Of a DNA stretch of 64,000 nt, positions 1 through 8,656 are shown piece by piece (positions within the stretch are counted from its first letter, which is position 1; each line of letters begins with the position of its first letter). Origin of the DNA: Methanothrix harundinacea (lineage in GTDB: Archaea > Halobacteriota > Methanosarcinia > Methanotrichales > Methanotrichaceae); NCBI GenBank assembly GCA_002506535.1, contig DAXT01000014.1:92315-156314 (forward strand). Reading direction: 5' to 3'. Both the position numbers and the translations under genes were made by a program. The notes beneath the pieces were generated by a model. The model was not told the DNA's origin. It did not search any database and saw only the letters and a program-made list of their open reading frames with translations.

Positions 1-143
1 TCCTTTTCGCCGATCTCGCCGTAGATGTTCGCCTCCAGATCGGACGCCTCGGACGCCGGGGCCGATATGAATAGGAGAAGGAGAGCCATGATGGAGAGGG
101 CTGCCAACGCTCCGATATCCCAACAGGAAGATCTGCCTATCAT
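1..143 (-). CDS. Secreted protein, 5' part only (runs off window)
   Basis: On the minus strand an ATG at 143 opens a frame that stays open to the window edge, giving the first 47 residues of a protein. They start MIGRSSCWDIGALAALSIM and continue through a hydrophobic core (ALLLLFISAPASEA) that looks like a Sec signal peptide with a likely cleavage site after an Ala-x-Ala type motif, then begin a mature region (SDLEANIYGEIGEK). The gene diverges from the membrane-anchored winged-helix gene starting at 289, so the two may share a control region. The function cannot be told from this fragment. Confidence 0.6.
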   Translation of the reverse strand, partial: MIGRSSCWDIGALAALSIMALLLLFISAPASEASDLEANIYGEIGEK

Positions 144-288
144 AAGGAACGTATCAAGTTGGACTTTATCATTTATGAATCATACGTCTCGTCGGTCCAG
201 AAGCCCCCCTCCAGCTAAAAGACGCCCAAATCTTAAATATATTCGACATCAAAACCCCCAGAAGAACCGGCTTTCCAAAAGGGTCCAG

Positions 289-1311
289 ATGAAGGATATC
301 GATACGCTCTGCCGATCGGCTCTTATAATATTGATCTATGCGATCGTCGTCTTCAGCTCCGGCTCCTGGGCCCTCGAGGATGAGAGCGGGGATTCCAGGA
401 GCCTCGTCCTCGACATCTACGCCGACGATGCCGGCAAGGCTCTATTGACGGGATACGCCAGTGGGATCGAAGGGCTCGCCTTCCTCAACGGCTCTGAGTA
501 TCAGTACGACGAAGAAGCCCTCCAGCTCTACGCCGTCACCAACGCCCTCACCACGAAGAACGGGGACGACTGGGAGATCAGACTTCCGGCCACTGGAGGC
601 TACGGCGAGTATCACATCACCTTTTACCTGTCGGAGAACGTCCAGATCAGCGAGATCTCAGGGACCGAAGGTCTCGATTATCTCGTCTCCTCCTCCAGCG
701 ACTCCTTTGTGGTGGAGTTTCACGGCTACGACGTATCAAGCCCCTCCGCCGCCGTCAGGTACCGGCAGCCTTTGAAGAACGAGATGGTAGGGGCGCAGGC
801 GGCGGAGGTCGGTCTTCAGCCGCCGGCCAGGACCGCCGCTCCTCTAATCCTCTTAGGTCTCCTCCTCCTTGCCCTGGTGGTCATCTTCGGATCGGTCAAG
901 TCCAGAGGTCTCGCCGGGAGGACCTCGGACGGAGCCGGCCCGGAGGACTCGAAGCCCCAGAGAGATCTCTGCGAGGTCGATGATCTCCGGGTCGAGGGGG
1001 CCGATGGCGAGATCGTCCCGGAGGATGGCGGCTCTCCGCCGCCTTCGGGTGGAGCCATAGCCCCCATATCGGGGGAGATGACGGCGGTGATGGAGACGCT
1101 CACCGGCAGAGAGAGGTCGGTCCTGGAGGTTCTGATAAGGCACCAAGGAAAGATGACACAGGCCGAGATCAGGTACGAGACGGGGATCCCAAAATCCTCC
1201 CTTACGGGGATAATAGTCTCCCTTGAGAGGAGAAATATCGTGACCAAGAGGGAGTGGGGGAGGACCAACGTCATCGAGCTATCAGAGCGGCTTACTGGGG
1301 GGGGCAGATGA
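289..1311 (+). CDS. Membrane-anchored protein with C-terminal winged helix
   Basis: The frame is open from position 25, but the ATG at 289 starts a convincing signal/anchor sequence (MKDIDTLCRSALIILIYAIV), so I use it; the product is about 340 residues. An extracytoplasmic domain of about 160 residues follows, with beta-rich segments and many acidic residues. Next come one transmembrane segment (APLILLGLLLLALVVIFGSV), a Pro/Gly/acidic linker, and a C-terminal winged helix-turn-helix (TGRERSVLEVLIRHQGK, then a recognition-helix-like TGIPKSSLTGIIVSLERR). This layout is recurrent in methanogens and suggests an outside sensor domain coupled to a cytoplasmic DNA-binding domain. The ligand and targets are unknown. 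Its stop codon overlaps the start of the next gene (ATGA), so the two are probably translated together. Confidence 0.7.
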   Translation: MKDIDTLCRSALIILIYAIVVFSSGSWALEDESGDSRSLVLDIYADDAGKALLTGYASGIEGLAFLNGSEYQYDEEALQLYAVTNALTTKNGDDWEIRLPATGGYGEYHITFYLSENVQISEISGTEGLDYLVSSSSDSFVVEFHGYDVSSPSAAVRYRQPLKNEMVGAQAAEVGLQPPARTAAPLILLGLLLLALVVIFGSVKSRGLAGRTSDGAGPEDSKPQRDLCEVDDLRVEGADGEIVPEDGGSPPPSGGAIAPISGEMTAVMETLTGRERSVLEVLIRHQGKMTQAEIRYETGIPKSSLTGIIVSLERRNIVTKREWGRTNVIELSERLTGGGR

Positions 1312-2195
1312 GGACTATCACGAGATCGGACGGTTTTGTTATGGCGGCGCTCCTTCTGGCGAGCTTTGCGGGAGGGGCAGGGGCCCATCCCGGTATGGAT
1401 ATGATATCAGGTCCTGGCGCCGGGCCGGTGCTTCCTGGCATGGCCTTCTGCACGATCGATGGTGGCCATCACTGCGGAGGAGGCGATCCGGATCTCATAT
1501 CCATCGTCCGTTCCGAGAGGGGCGTCGCCCTGAGGACCGACGGCGAGAGGATTCCCTTAAGGCTCCGGGTGGAGAAGGCGAGGGGGATCGATCCTTCCCT
1601 GGTCCGGCGGCTCCTCGAAGAGAACAGGACCCTGGGGGAGATCAAGGCGGAGATAGAGGGGTACGACAGGGCTTACAGCTATCGGGGAAACCTCCGCCTC
1701 GGGCGGGCTCACTACCTCCTTGAGGACCTGAAGATCATCGTTGATGGCGAAAACTCGACCCTGGAGGCGGAGCTATTGGAGCCGCCGTGGGGGGAGATTC
1801 TGGCGCCCCCGGCAACGGGGCGAAATAGGGTGGGGAAGATCGCCATCGATACCCGGCTCCAGGACGGATCTTATATCAGCGTCGGGAGCCTCGTCATCCG
1901 GTCCGGCCCCCTCGCCGGAAGCTACGTCATCGTCATGGATCCGTCGGTCGGAGGAGGACGGGTGCCGCACGCCTCCGCCGTCTGGATAGGAGATATGATC
2001 CGTTTGGAGGAGAGATCCGAAGATCCAGGGGCCCATACGAATCTGGGCCGGCCGCCACACCCTGGATGGGGCTGGAGAGGCCGCGAGGTCACCATCTGGG
2101 GGGCGACCTGCGGCCGGACCGGGGTTCTTCCTATCTCACCCTCCTTGGGTCCCGGATCAGGGATGGGTCCTCCCTCCCTTCGATCGTCATCTTGA
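1308..2195 (+). CDS. Secreted protein, unknown function
   Basis: The ATG at 1308 overlaps the TGA of the upstream gene and is preceded by a G-rich run that could act as a ribosome binding site. The N-terminus (MRTITRSDGFVMAALLLASF, then AGGAGAHP) is a signal peptide. The body has an alpha/beta stretch around residues 60-150 and a beta-rich stretch containing DGSYISVGSLVIRSG. I do not recognise the family. The last 60 or so residues are Gly/Pro/Arg/Ser-rich and look unlike the rest. Two other frames stay open over the same bases to about 2280-2330, so a late frameshift is possible. Operon context suggests a role linked to the membrane-anchored winged-helix protein. Confidence 0.6.
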   Translation: MRTITRSDGFVMAALLLASFAGGAGAHPGMDMISGPGAGPVLPGMAFCTIDGGHHCGGGDPDLISIVRSERGVALRTDGERIPLRLRVEKARGIDPSLVRRLLEENRTLGEIKAEIEGYDRAYSYRGNLRLGRAHYLLEDLKIIVDGENSTLEAELLEPPWGEILAPPATGRNRVGKIAIDTRLQDGSYISVGSLVIRSGPLAGSYVIVMDPSVGGGRVPHASAVWIGDMIRLEERSEDPGAHTNLGRPPHPGWGWRGREVTIWGATCGRTGVLPISPSLGPGSGMGPPSLRSSS

Positions 2196-2363
2196 TGATG
2201 AGACGGTCTTGGAGCTGCGGCGCCGAGGTCTCAGTCCTCGTGGCTCCGGCGAGGCGGGATGAGACGTTGAGGAAGGTCCGGCTGGGTTGTTCGGAGATGG
2301 TCCTCTCCCGTAAATCGAGAGGCATCTATTGAAAACGAAGCGGAATCGATTTCTGACAGGCTA

Positions 2364-2711
2364 TCAGCTTATTCTGATCAGGTAAGTCCGCTCTTCTGCG
2401 GCCTCCCTCTCCCAGGACCGTTTGTGGATCATGGTTATCACCGTCTCGCCGGCGACGACGGGGACGAAGGTGAAGGTCTCTATCCCACCCCCCCCTATCG
2501 CAAGAGGCTGGTTCGCCTCGAAGCTCTTATCCTTCAGCCTTATCATCTCACCATCGAACTTCGCATCCCAGACGTATCCGGTGGTGGGGACCGATTCGAT
2601 GGAGAGGGTGAACTCCTCGTTCACCTTCGCGTTCAATTCAAGAGATCTCATATCTTGGGCCACCAGTGATATCATCAGATAAATGATGAAGAGAGGGATA
2701 TAGACTATCAT
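2364..2711 (-). CDS. Chagasin-type cysteine protease inhibitor (MEROPS I42)
   Basis: The 115-residue product has an N-terminal hydrophobic stretch (MIVYIPLFIIYLMISLVAQD) consistent with a signal peptide or anchor. It then carries the three loops expected of the chagasin/I42 family: an (N)PTTGY-like loop (VPTTGYVWD), a Gly-rich loop (GGGGIETFTF) and the AGETVITMIHKRSWE segment. These loops in the family plug the active site of papain-like enzymes. It lies 58 bases downstream of a papain-family gene on the same strand, so a protease-inhibitor operon is the natural reading. The start is preceded by GAGGAAGAGGG, the last copy of a short tandem repeat. It probably acts outside the membrane, whereas the neighbouring protease shows no signal peptide. 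Confidence 0.85.
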   Translation of the reverse strand: MIVYIPLFIIYLMISLVAQDMRSLELNAKVNEEFTLSIESVPTTGYVWDAKFDGEMIRLKDKSFEANQPLAIGGGGIETFTFVPVVAGETVITMIHKRSWEREAAEERTYLIRIS

Positions 2712-2764
2712 CCCTCTTCCTCATATTCATCCCTCTTCCTCATATTCATCCCTCCTTCTCATAT
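2708..2764. repeat. Three tandem copies of a 19-bp unit
   Basis: The unit tcatccctcttcctcatat occurs twice perfectly and a third time with two changes. On the minus strand each unit contains GAGGAAGAGGGATGA, a ribosome-binding-site-like run followed by ATG. The array fills the gap between the protease and the inhibitor genes, and its last copy supplies the inhibitor's start region. Confidence 0.85.
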
Positions 2765-2769
2765 ATATA

Positions 2770-3999
2770 TCACTTGATCTCGATCTCGGCGACGACATCG
2801 TTGTAGTCCTGGTCACCGAGGCCGTAGAGGTCCTCCCACCTCAGCTCCCACTTGTACGTCCCCGTCTGGACTTTTATGACGTGGTCGCAGGCGTCCTTGT
2901 TCCAGGCGTGGATCGTGTAGTAGGTGTTCCCGTCGGGGGTCTTCAGGGCGAAGATCAGCTTCTGGCCGGCGCTGAAGGTCCCCACATCGAAGGTCTTGCC
3001 CACCTGGGAGTCGGAGGCCTTGAATATCAGCTTGTTCGTCGGAGACTGGAGCCGAAACTCGCTTTCGAACGCCGCAGACTTGCTCTTGAACTTGGCGACG
3101 ACCTTCCCGGTCTTGGGCATGATTATATCGTCGTTGAGGGCCGGGAACTCTGCGGTGTAGAAGGCGAAGGTGCTCCCGATCCCGCACTCGCCGTACTTTA
3201 TCCTGAACCATCCCTTCTCGCCCCAGCCGGTTCCCCAGCTGTTCTTGCATATCCAGCACTGATCCTTTTCGCTGTAGCCGACGACGGCTATGGCGTGATA
3301 TCCTGCGAGGTTTCCGCTGGTATGCCGGTATACTCCGCCCCTGTAGCTGAAGAAGTCACCGTAGACCGCCATCCCCGTGATCACCGGGCCATGTCTGCAT
3401 ATCCACTCCTTCGCCTGAGATGCGGTGTTTATCGATCTCCAGCCCTGGATCTTAATTATCCTCTTGGCTCTGTCGGGGCAGGGCTTGCACGGCTGGTCCT
3501 TGTCGGCATAGGGGTAACAGGCCTCGTCGGGGATCCCCTTGCTCTTGACGTAGTCGAGGGCGGGGGGGAAGTTCCATCCGCTCGGGCAGCACTTGCCGCA
3601 GCCGCAGAAGAAGAGGTCCGCCTCAGAGAGGTTCGGGTTCAATGTGGGGCTCCGCCGGAAGATCTCCAGGTTCGACTCGACGACGGCGCTGGTGGCAAAG
3701 GCGACGCAAGAGCCGCACCCCTTCTGATCTTTGACGGGGGTCGTCCAGTCGACGCCTCCGACGCTCCTCCAGTCCCAGCTGGTGAGGTAGGCGAAGCGGA
3801 GGCCCTCGCTGGCCATCATGGCGTCTTCCTCGACGATGGCTGTCTTCAGCATCTCCATCTCTTTCTCGTCTGTCGCAAGTCCCAGGTACGTCTTCCTCTT
3901 CGCATCGGATAGCTCGCTGACCTCGGTCTTTCCTGCCGACCACTGGAACCCCTTCTTGCTTATATCTCCTCTTATCTTCTTTAGCTCCTCTAAAGGCAT
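2770..3999 (-). CDS. Papain-family (C1A) cysteine protease with DUF4114-like tail
   Basis: The 409-residue product begins with a pro-region-like segment (about residues 1-75). The C1A core follows, with oxyanion Gln92, catalytic Cys98 in KGCGSCVAF, His235 in GYHAIAVVGY and Asn253 in CKNSWGTGWGEKGW. The C-terminal 100 residues are beta-rich and end in GDQDYNDVVAEIE, the acidic signature of DUF4114-like domains, which may bind calcium. The ATG at 3999 has a GGAG ribosome binding site about 9 bases upstream. No signal peptide is visible, so either the enzyme is cytoplasmic or it leaves by another route. The inhibitor gene lies directly downstream. Substrates are unknown. Confidence 0.9.
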   Translation of the reverse strand: MPLEELKKIRGDISKKGFQWSAGKTEVSELSDAKRKTYLGLATDEKEMEMLKTAIVEEDAMMASEGLRFAYLTSWDWRSVGGVDWTTPVKDQKGCGSCVAFATSAVVESNLEIFRRSPTLNPNLSEADLFFCGCGKCCPSGWNFPPALDYVKSKGIPDEACYPYADKDQPCKPCPDRAKRIIKIQGWRSINTASQAKEWICRHGPVITGMAVYGDFFSYRGGVYRHTSGNLAGYHAIAVVGYSEKDQCWICKNSWGTGWGEKGWFRIKYGECGIGSTFAFYTAEFPALNDDIIMPKTGKVVAKFKSKSAAFESEFRLQSPTNKLIFKASDSQVGKTFDVGTFSAGQKLIFALKTPDGNTYYTIHAWNKDACDHVIKVQTGTYKWELRWEDLYGLGDQDYNDVVAEIEIK

Positions 4000-4468
4000 C
4001 TTCTTTCAACTCCTTCTCATTTGGTCTACCAGATCGAGATCAGAGCGTTTAAGGATACGAAATGACGTTCTAGTATCATAAATTACCTTATTCCGATCAA
4101 GATTTGATAGCGCTTTATCGATAGATGGCTGAAGATCTTCAATCCGCCTTCTTCAGATCTATCAACATTGTTTAGACAGAGGTTGTAGTTAAGCTTTACT
4201 ATTTCTTTATTATTTATATTGTGTTTTATCAAATATCAGTATATATTAATTCCATACGTTGTCCTGCATCCAGCCGACATTCCATCTCGATGATAGAGGA
4301 CGATTGGACCTTTATGGATGAGATAATCTCGGGAAATTGGGGATGAAATCACTGCAGAAAATATCAGGTTGTGGGGAGAAGATAGAAGCTTATCTCTTTT
4401 ATGGCTCTTCGCTATTTCCTGTGGGTAATGGATAACCACTTATCATATGAGGTTATAGAATAAAAACC
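4000..4468. other. AT-rich intergenic stretch
   Basis: This 469-base stretch separates the protease start from transposase remnants. It has several A/T runs that could be TATA boxes for the minus-strand protease gene, but no ORF with coding character. A 67-codon minus-strand frame at 4236-4439 has no recognisable domain and was not accepted. Confidence 0.4.
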
Positions 4469-4600
4469 ATGTCAATCTCACAAGAGAATCTTTTTAAGCT
4501 GGCCCTGAACTTGCAGCCGCCCTGGTATATCGATTCAATAGACTTCGACTTGGAGGAGAAACAACTCGACATCCACATAGATTTCAAACGAGGTGGCAAA
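4469..4600 (+). pseudogene. ISL3-type transposase, N-terminal fragment
   Basis: The frame from ATG 4469 reads MSISQENLFKLALNLQPPWY and then IDSIDFDLEEKQLDIHIDF. This matches the typical first 40-45 residues of ISL3-family transposases ('LF..AL.L..PWYV..+.FD...+.LDI.IDF'). The expected Cys-rich zinc finger and DDE domain do not follow; instead the reading frame runs into unrelated sequence and stops at 4693. The fragment directly abuts the 3' part of a different transposase in another frame. Confidence 0.7.
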
Positions 4601-5306
4601 TGCCAGGCGGTTCGCAGGAGACATTTTTTACGTCTTGGAGAGCGAGATACAAATTGGACAAGTCAATGCTTACGGATACGTACTGTTCAATAAGAAACGT
4701 GAAGGTCAAGAGATAAATTCGTTCTATAATAGATTGATTGATATCGAATCTGCTCTCAACGGAAAAGAGTTCAATAACCCCCTCGGCCAATTCAAGCTGA
4801 TAGCGGGCAATTTTGAAAGATATTTCGAGTGCAATGTGGACGGAAAAACGATCCAACTTCGCAGAAGAGTCAATGCCATATCCCAGGCTGTAAACCGATT
4901 CGGAAAGACCATTCTCATTTCAGCCACCAAAAGAAAATGGGTTGAAGTCCTTTCGCTATATCGAGAAAGGGATGAAGTCGAGAAGAGGTTCGATGACCTC
5001 AAGAACGAGCTTGAGGTTATGCCCCTGAGAGTAAAGAAGATTGAAACGCTTCAGGGACTGTTGTTCATCTTCTTCATATCGTTGATCTTGAGGGCGATAT
5101 TGCTTCAAAGGGCAAGGGAGGTTGAGCTTCTTGATAAAAAATCTATCGAAGATATTCTCATGGAACTCGCGAAGTTCAGGGCGGTCAAAGTCGGGGGTAA
5201 ATGGAGGCTGACAGAGATATCAAAAAAACAGAGAACGATTCTGGAGAAGATGAAGATCGGAATTCCGATTGAAGCAAACCTGGTTATTAAAAAGAGCGGA
5301 GCTTAG
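4601..5306 (+). pseudogene. IS4/IS1634-like transposase, C-terminal fragment
   Basis: The frame 4593-5306 encodes the C-terminal half of an IS4-superfamily DDE transposase of the kind common in Methanosarcina and Methanothrix. It shows the middle segment INSFYNRLIDIES, then AISQAVNRFGKTILIS, and then the diagnostic YRERDEVEKRFDDLKNE around the catalytic Glu (Y-x-x-x-x-x-[VI]-E-x-x-F). This is followed by the hydrophobic LQGLLFIFFISLILR and a closing basic segment. The N-terminal third with the first catalytic Asp residues is absent. It converges with the YkgJ-like gene, overlapping it by four bases. Confidence 0.75.
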
Positions 5307-6088
5307 GATCCATCCCTCCCCTCTCCCGGCCCCTCGTCCTCTGATCCTTCCGCCTCCACCATCCTCTTCAGGATCCGGGCCCAGTTCGCCTCGCAGACGA
5401 TCCACCAGCCGAGGGTCTCCTTCGCAAACTCCCTCGCCCCGGGGCAGAAGGCGTCGACGGCCAAGTGATACGGCATCTGCCTCAAGGGCGGGTGGAGAGG
5501 GTAGCAGGTGCAGGTCTTGGGCCTGGCGGGGTAGATGACGCACCCTCTCTCTTCGGAGTCGTAGAAGGGGCAGGGCTGCCGGAGAGCCCAGACCTTGGCG
5601 TTCCTGTCGCGACTGCAGAGGGCCTCCAGCCTCTCAGCCGGCCAGCCGAGGTGGCGGCATATCCTATCCATATCTTCCCCGTCGAGGTATAGCCCCGCAC
5701 CGGGGGAGTAGCAGCACCTGCCGCACCCGGTGCACCTAAACCTCTCCCAGAATAGGTCCGCTCCCCAGGACGTCCCCTCCGGGTCCTCGCGATCCTTGGC
5801 GGGGAGGGGTATGGCTATATCGAAGGGCTCCGTCTCGCCCCGGTCGATGGTCCGGTGCTGCTCTTCCCGCTTCGACTCCGACCAGTGGAGCCTCCGTTTG
5901 AGGAGCCCTTTGTATAGCCCTGAGCGCTTCATCTCGACGCACTCTCTCGCACACAACAGGTGGCAGAGCCTCTTCGCATCGGAGAGGGGCTCCCGGGGCG
6001 ATGGGTCTCGCCCCGTCTTTTGATGGGTCTTTTTAGAGATGATGATCTCCGCCTCTGGCTGAAGGGTGGTTCTTTTGAGCCTCGCCAC
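5303..6088 (-). CDS. YkgJ-family cysteine cluster protein
   Basis: The central region carries the Cys pattern of the YkgJ / CxxCxxCC zinc- or iron-binding family: FRCTGCGRCCYSPG, then CPFY, CVIYPARPKTCTCYPLHP and a last Cys in AFCPGA. These clusters are proposed to bind Fe-S or Zn, but the molecular role of the family is not established. The frame opens with GTG at 6088. The first 50 residues are basic and poorly ordered, and the ATG at 5932 (MKRSGLYKG) is an equally good start. The 3' end overlaps the transposase remnant end by four bases. Confidence 0.75.
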   Translation of the reverse strand: MARLKRTTLQPEAEIIISKKTHQKTGRDPSPREPLSDAKRLCHLLCARECVEMKRSGLYKGLLKRRLHWSESKREEQHRTIDRGETEPFDIAIPLPAKDREDPEGTSWGADLFWERFRCTGCGRCCYSPGAGLYLDGEDMDRICRHLGWPAERLEALCSRDRNAKVWALRQPCPFYDSEERGCVIYPARPKTCTCYPLHPPLRQMPYHLAVDAFCPGAREFAKETLGWWIVCEANWARILKRMVEAEGSEDEGPGEGRDGS

Positions 6089-6270
6089 CAGGAACCCCCG
6101 AGACGTTTTATCCTCGATGGGGAGGAGGCGATAGAGGATCGAGAGTCCCTCCCTGAGAAGGGACCCGGATGATGGCAGGGTCGCCGCGGAGTATGAGGAT
6201 CACAGTTCTCGACATGCAGGGGGGACTTCGCGCCGTCGCCTCAGATCCACCAACGGCGACGGAGAGATCC

Positions 6271-7146
6271 TCACCTCTTCCAGACGATCTTATCGCCCTT
6301 GATCTTTACCACGCCCTCTTTCTTCAAAACCCGGGCGATCTCCTCGGCCGCCGCCGATCCGTCCACCATCATGACGAAATCGTCCATATCCTCTTCGAAG
6401 ACGAGCAGGTCCCCGAACTCTTCCATCTCGATCTTCGCCGCCCCCTCAGGCGGTTCGAGGAGCCGCTCCATCGTCATCCCGATGGAGCAGATCTTGTAGT
6501 ACTCTTCCGGGTATTCGTCGGCGAAATCGTCGGCGACGTTCTTGGCCAGTGGAGCCGTCATCTCGTCGAGACGTAGCTCGACCCATTTCTCCAGCCGGAC
6601 CGCCAGGACGGGCCTTGCGAGCTCGTCGTCGGGGTCGACATCGTCTACGTCGACGGGGATCCTCAGGACCGGATCGTCCCCCATCTGCGCTCCCGCTTCT
6701 CCGCCGATCTCGATATCGTTCAGATGCAGGGCGTCCCCCATAAACTGGATCGCCTCCAGCATCTCCAGGAGGTCTTTCGCCCTCTCCACCATCCCGTCGG
6801 GAGAGTCATCCGCCCCCTCAGAAGAGACAGTCCCATCCTCCAGAAACCCGGCCATACCGTCCTCCTTCTCCTTCCAGGAGGGGTCCAGAAGGGATAGATA
6901 ACGGTCTGTGAACTCCTCCGCCTCGATCCCCTCGGCGAGGGCGGCCTTGAGAGCCTCAATGTAGCGGTCGTAGACCTCGAACTCCTCGATCCGTTCCCTC
7001 AGCTCGCTCTCCTTGCCCTCCAGATAGACGGCGCTCTCCACGGAAGCGGATATAACCGGTTTCAGATCGACCTTCACGCCGGCCCCCTTGAGGTGGGCTG
7101 CGATGTCGGCGGCCTCAAACTCTTCGTATTCACCTAGCTTGAACAT
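6271..7146 (-). CDS. Acidic hypothetical protein
   Basis: The 291-residue product starts MFKLGEYEEFEAADIAAHLK and is strongly acidic throughout, with helical stretches and an acidic Asp-rich centre (VDVDDVDPDDE). A compact C-terminal alpha/beta part of about 80 residues includes FGDLLVFEEDMDDFVMMVDG and ends in a small basic strand (VVKIKGDKIVWKR). I recognise no family. Third-position GC is high like its neighbours, which supports a real gene. It stands alone between the YkgJ gene and the MFS gene, all on the minus strand. Confidence 0.6.
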   Translation of the reverse strand: MFKLGEYEEFEAADIAAHLKGAGVKVDLKPVISASVESAVYLEGKESELRERIEEFEVYDRYIEALKAALAEGIEAEEFTDRYLSLLDPSWKEKEDGMAGFLEDGTVSSEGADDSPDGMVERAKDLLEMLEAIQFMGDALHLNDIEIGGEAGAQMGDDPVLRIPVDVDDVDPDDELARPVLAVRLEKWVELRLDEMTAPLAKNVADDFADEYPEEYYKICSIGMTMERLLEPPEGAAKIEMEEFGDLLVFEEDMDDFVMMVDGSAAAEEIARVLKKEGVVKIKGDKIVWKR

Positions 7147-7261
7147 CGTGAAGAAGGTAGGCAGGGGTTTTATTTAACGGGTTTGGCAGGCGGCCCAGCA
7201 AATTCTGTCATTCTGGGGAACGGTCACGCAGTGTATATCCCAGAAGATCCACGGGAAGATA

Positions 7262-7327
7262 AAGGAAAAAAAGAGGGGATCATCAAAATCCGTCCTGGAA
7301 GGCCCGGGGGGAGGGCTGCGCCCTCCC
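7262..7327 (-). terminator. Likely terminator after the MFS gene
   Basis: Downstream of the MFS stop the minus strand has a perfect 8-bp GC-rich hairpin (7309-7327, 3-base loop) and, about 35 bases further, a T run (complement of 7264-7276). Archaeal termination depends mainly on T runs, so the T run is the stronger part of the call. Confidence 0.4.
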
Positions 7328-7384
7328 TACGGGGATCCAGCCTTCGACCTTGTATCCATGCCTACGGATCTTTGATCTAGGAGC

Positions 7385-8656
7385 TCACTCTCCTGCCGCT
7401 ACCGGGGGCTTCATCAGGACGAAGGAGACGATCATCCCCACCACGGCCAGAGCCGCCACGATCAGGAAGAACGGCTGGTAAGCGCCCAAGAGGTCCTTGG
7501 CCTGGGCGGAGACGATCCCGCCGATGATGGCGCCGGCACCGTAGGCGGTAAAGACGAGGCCGTAGTTCTTGGCGTTGTCCTTCATCCCGAAGTAGCTCGC
7601 CGTGGCCGTCGGGGCGATGGCGAGCCATCCGCCGAGGCAGCCCCACAGTATGCAGAAAGCGATGATGTACGCGTATACCGAGGAGTAGGCCATGTACATC
7701 AGAATGCAGGCGACGAAGATGAGGACGTAAGATATCATCGCTGTATTCTTGGGGGTCAGCTTATCGGTGAGGGACCCGAATACCGGCCGTCCAGCTCCGT
7801 TGAAGATCGCAAACGGCAGTATCAGGAGGAATATCAACTCGTTGGCCGCTACCGCTTCCATCCCGGCGTTGGCGAATACCTCTCTACCCACCGGCCCCGA
7901 GATCCCTATCGCCGTCAGCCCCGCAATAGCCCCGATGGTGTAGCAGAGCCACAGGCCGAAGAAGGTCTTCGTCTTGGTCATCTCGTGACGCATGAAGTCG
8001 ACCTTCCGGGCAGCGGTGGATGGGGGAGCCGTCCAGCCTCCTGGCTTGCAGCCGGATGGCGGGCACTTGAGGAACATCGACAAGACCACGGTGACGATGA
8101 TGAAGACGATACCGAAGGTCTGCATAATGCCCATTATGCCCCAGCCTGCATCGAGCATGAACTTGGTGGAATATGTGATTATGGCGGAAGAGAAGCCGAA
8201 GCCCAATACCGTCAAGCCGACAGCGAGGCCGCGCTTGTCAGGGAACCACTGGGCTGAGGTATAGATCGGTGCGCCGTATGCGATTCCTACACCAAGACCG
8301 CCGATTACGCCGTAGAGGGGTATCAGCATCGCCGGGGACGTGGCGAAGGATGCTGCGAGCCAGCCGACGCCGCAGAGGGCGCCGCCCACCATGGCGACCT
8401 TCGTCGGACCCATCTTCTGGATGTGAGGGCCTGCCATGGGCATGGTGATGGCGAACATCGCCAGGAAGACGATGAAAGGCCAGGTCATATCCATAGCTGA
8501 AGGGTCAAGCCCCATGCCCTTGAAGTGGTCCACCAGCGGATTTCTCAATACTCCATAAGCATAAATGGCACCCAGACAGAGCTGGATCATCATGCCTGTT
8601 ACAACTATCGCCCACCGTCCACCCGGCGGCTCATAGGTTTCAATATTTCCTGCCAT
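7385..8656 (-). CDS. MFS transporter, oxalate/formate antiporter (OFA) family
   Basis: The 423-residue protein has about 12 transmembrane segments and the OFA-type N-terminus (RWAIVVTGMMIQLCLGAIYAYGV). It also has the family's loop (GIAYGAPIYTSAQWFPDKRGLAVGLTV, quoted here as GIAYGAPI ... QWFPDKRGLA). The start at 8656 has a GAGGGTG ribosome binding site 8 bases upstream. Members transport small carboxylates by exchange or symport, but the substrate cannot be read from sequence. With an acetate permease and carbonic anhydrase nearby, a carboxylate such as acetate, formate or lactate is plausible. A long intergenic region separates it from the divergent carbonic anhydrase gene. Confidence 0.85.
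   Translation of the reverse strand: MAGNIETYEPPGGRWAIVVTGMMIQLCLGAIYAYGVLRNPLVDHFKGMGLDPSAMDMTWPFIVFLAMFAITMPMAGPHIQKMGPTKVAMVGGALCGVGWLAASFATSPAMLIPLYGVIGGLGVGIAYGAPIYTSAQWFPDKRGLAVGLTVLGFGFSSAIITYSTKFMLDAGWGIMGIMQTFGIVFIIVTVVLSMFLKCPPSGCKPGGWTAPPSTAARKVDFMRHEMTKTKTFFGLWLCYTIGAIAGLTAIGISGPVGREVFANAGMEAVAANELIFLLILPFAIFNGAGRPVFGSLTDKLTPKNTAMISYVLIFVACILMYMAYSSVYAYIIAFCILWGCLGGWLAIAPTATASYFGMKDNAKNYGLVFTAYGAGAIIGGIVSAQAKDLLGAYQPFFLIVAALAVVGMIVSFVLMKPPVAAGE

Noticed and set aside
4236..4439. 67-codon minus-strand frame in AT-rich gap
   Set aside because: No family, no start signal, and composition typical of non-coding DNA.
5303..5538. Plus-strand Pro/Ser/Arg-rich frame across the YkgJ gene
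   Set aside because: Shadow of the GC-rich minus-strand gene; low-complexity composition.
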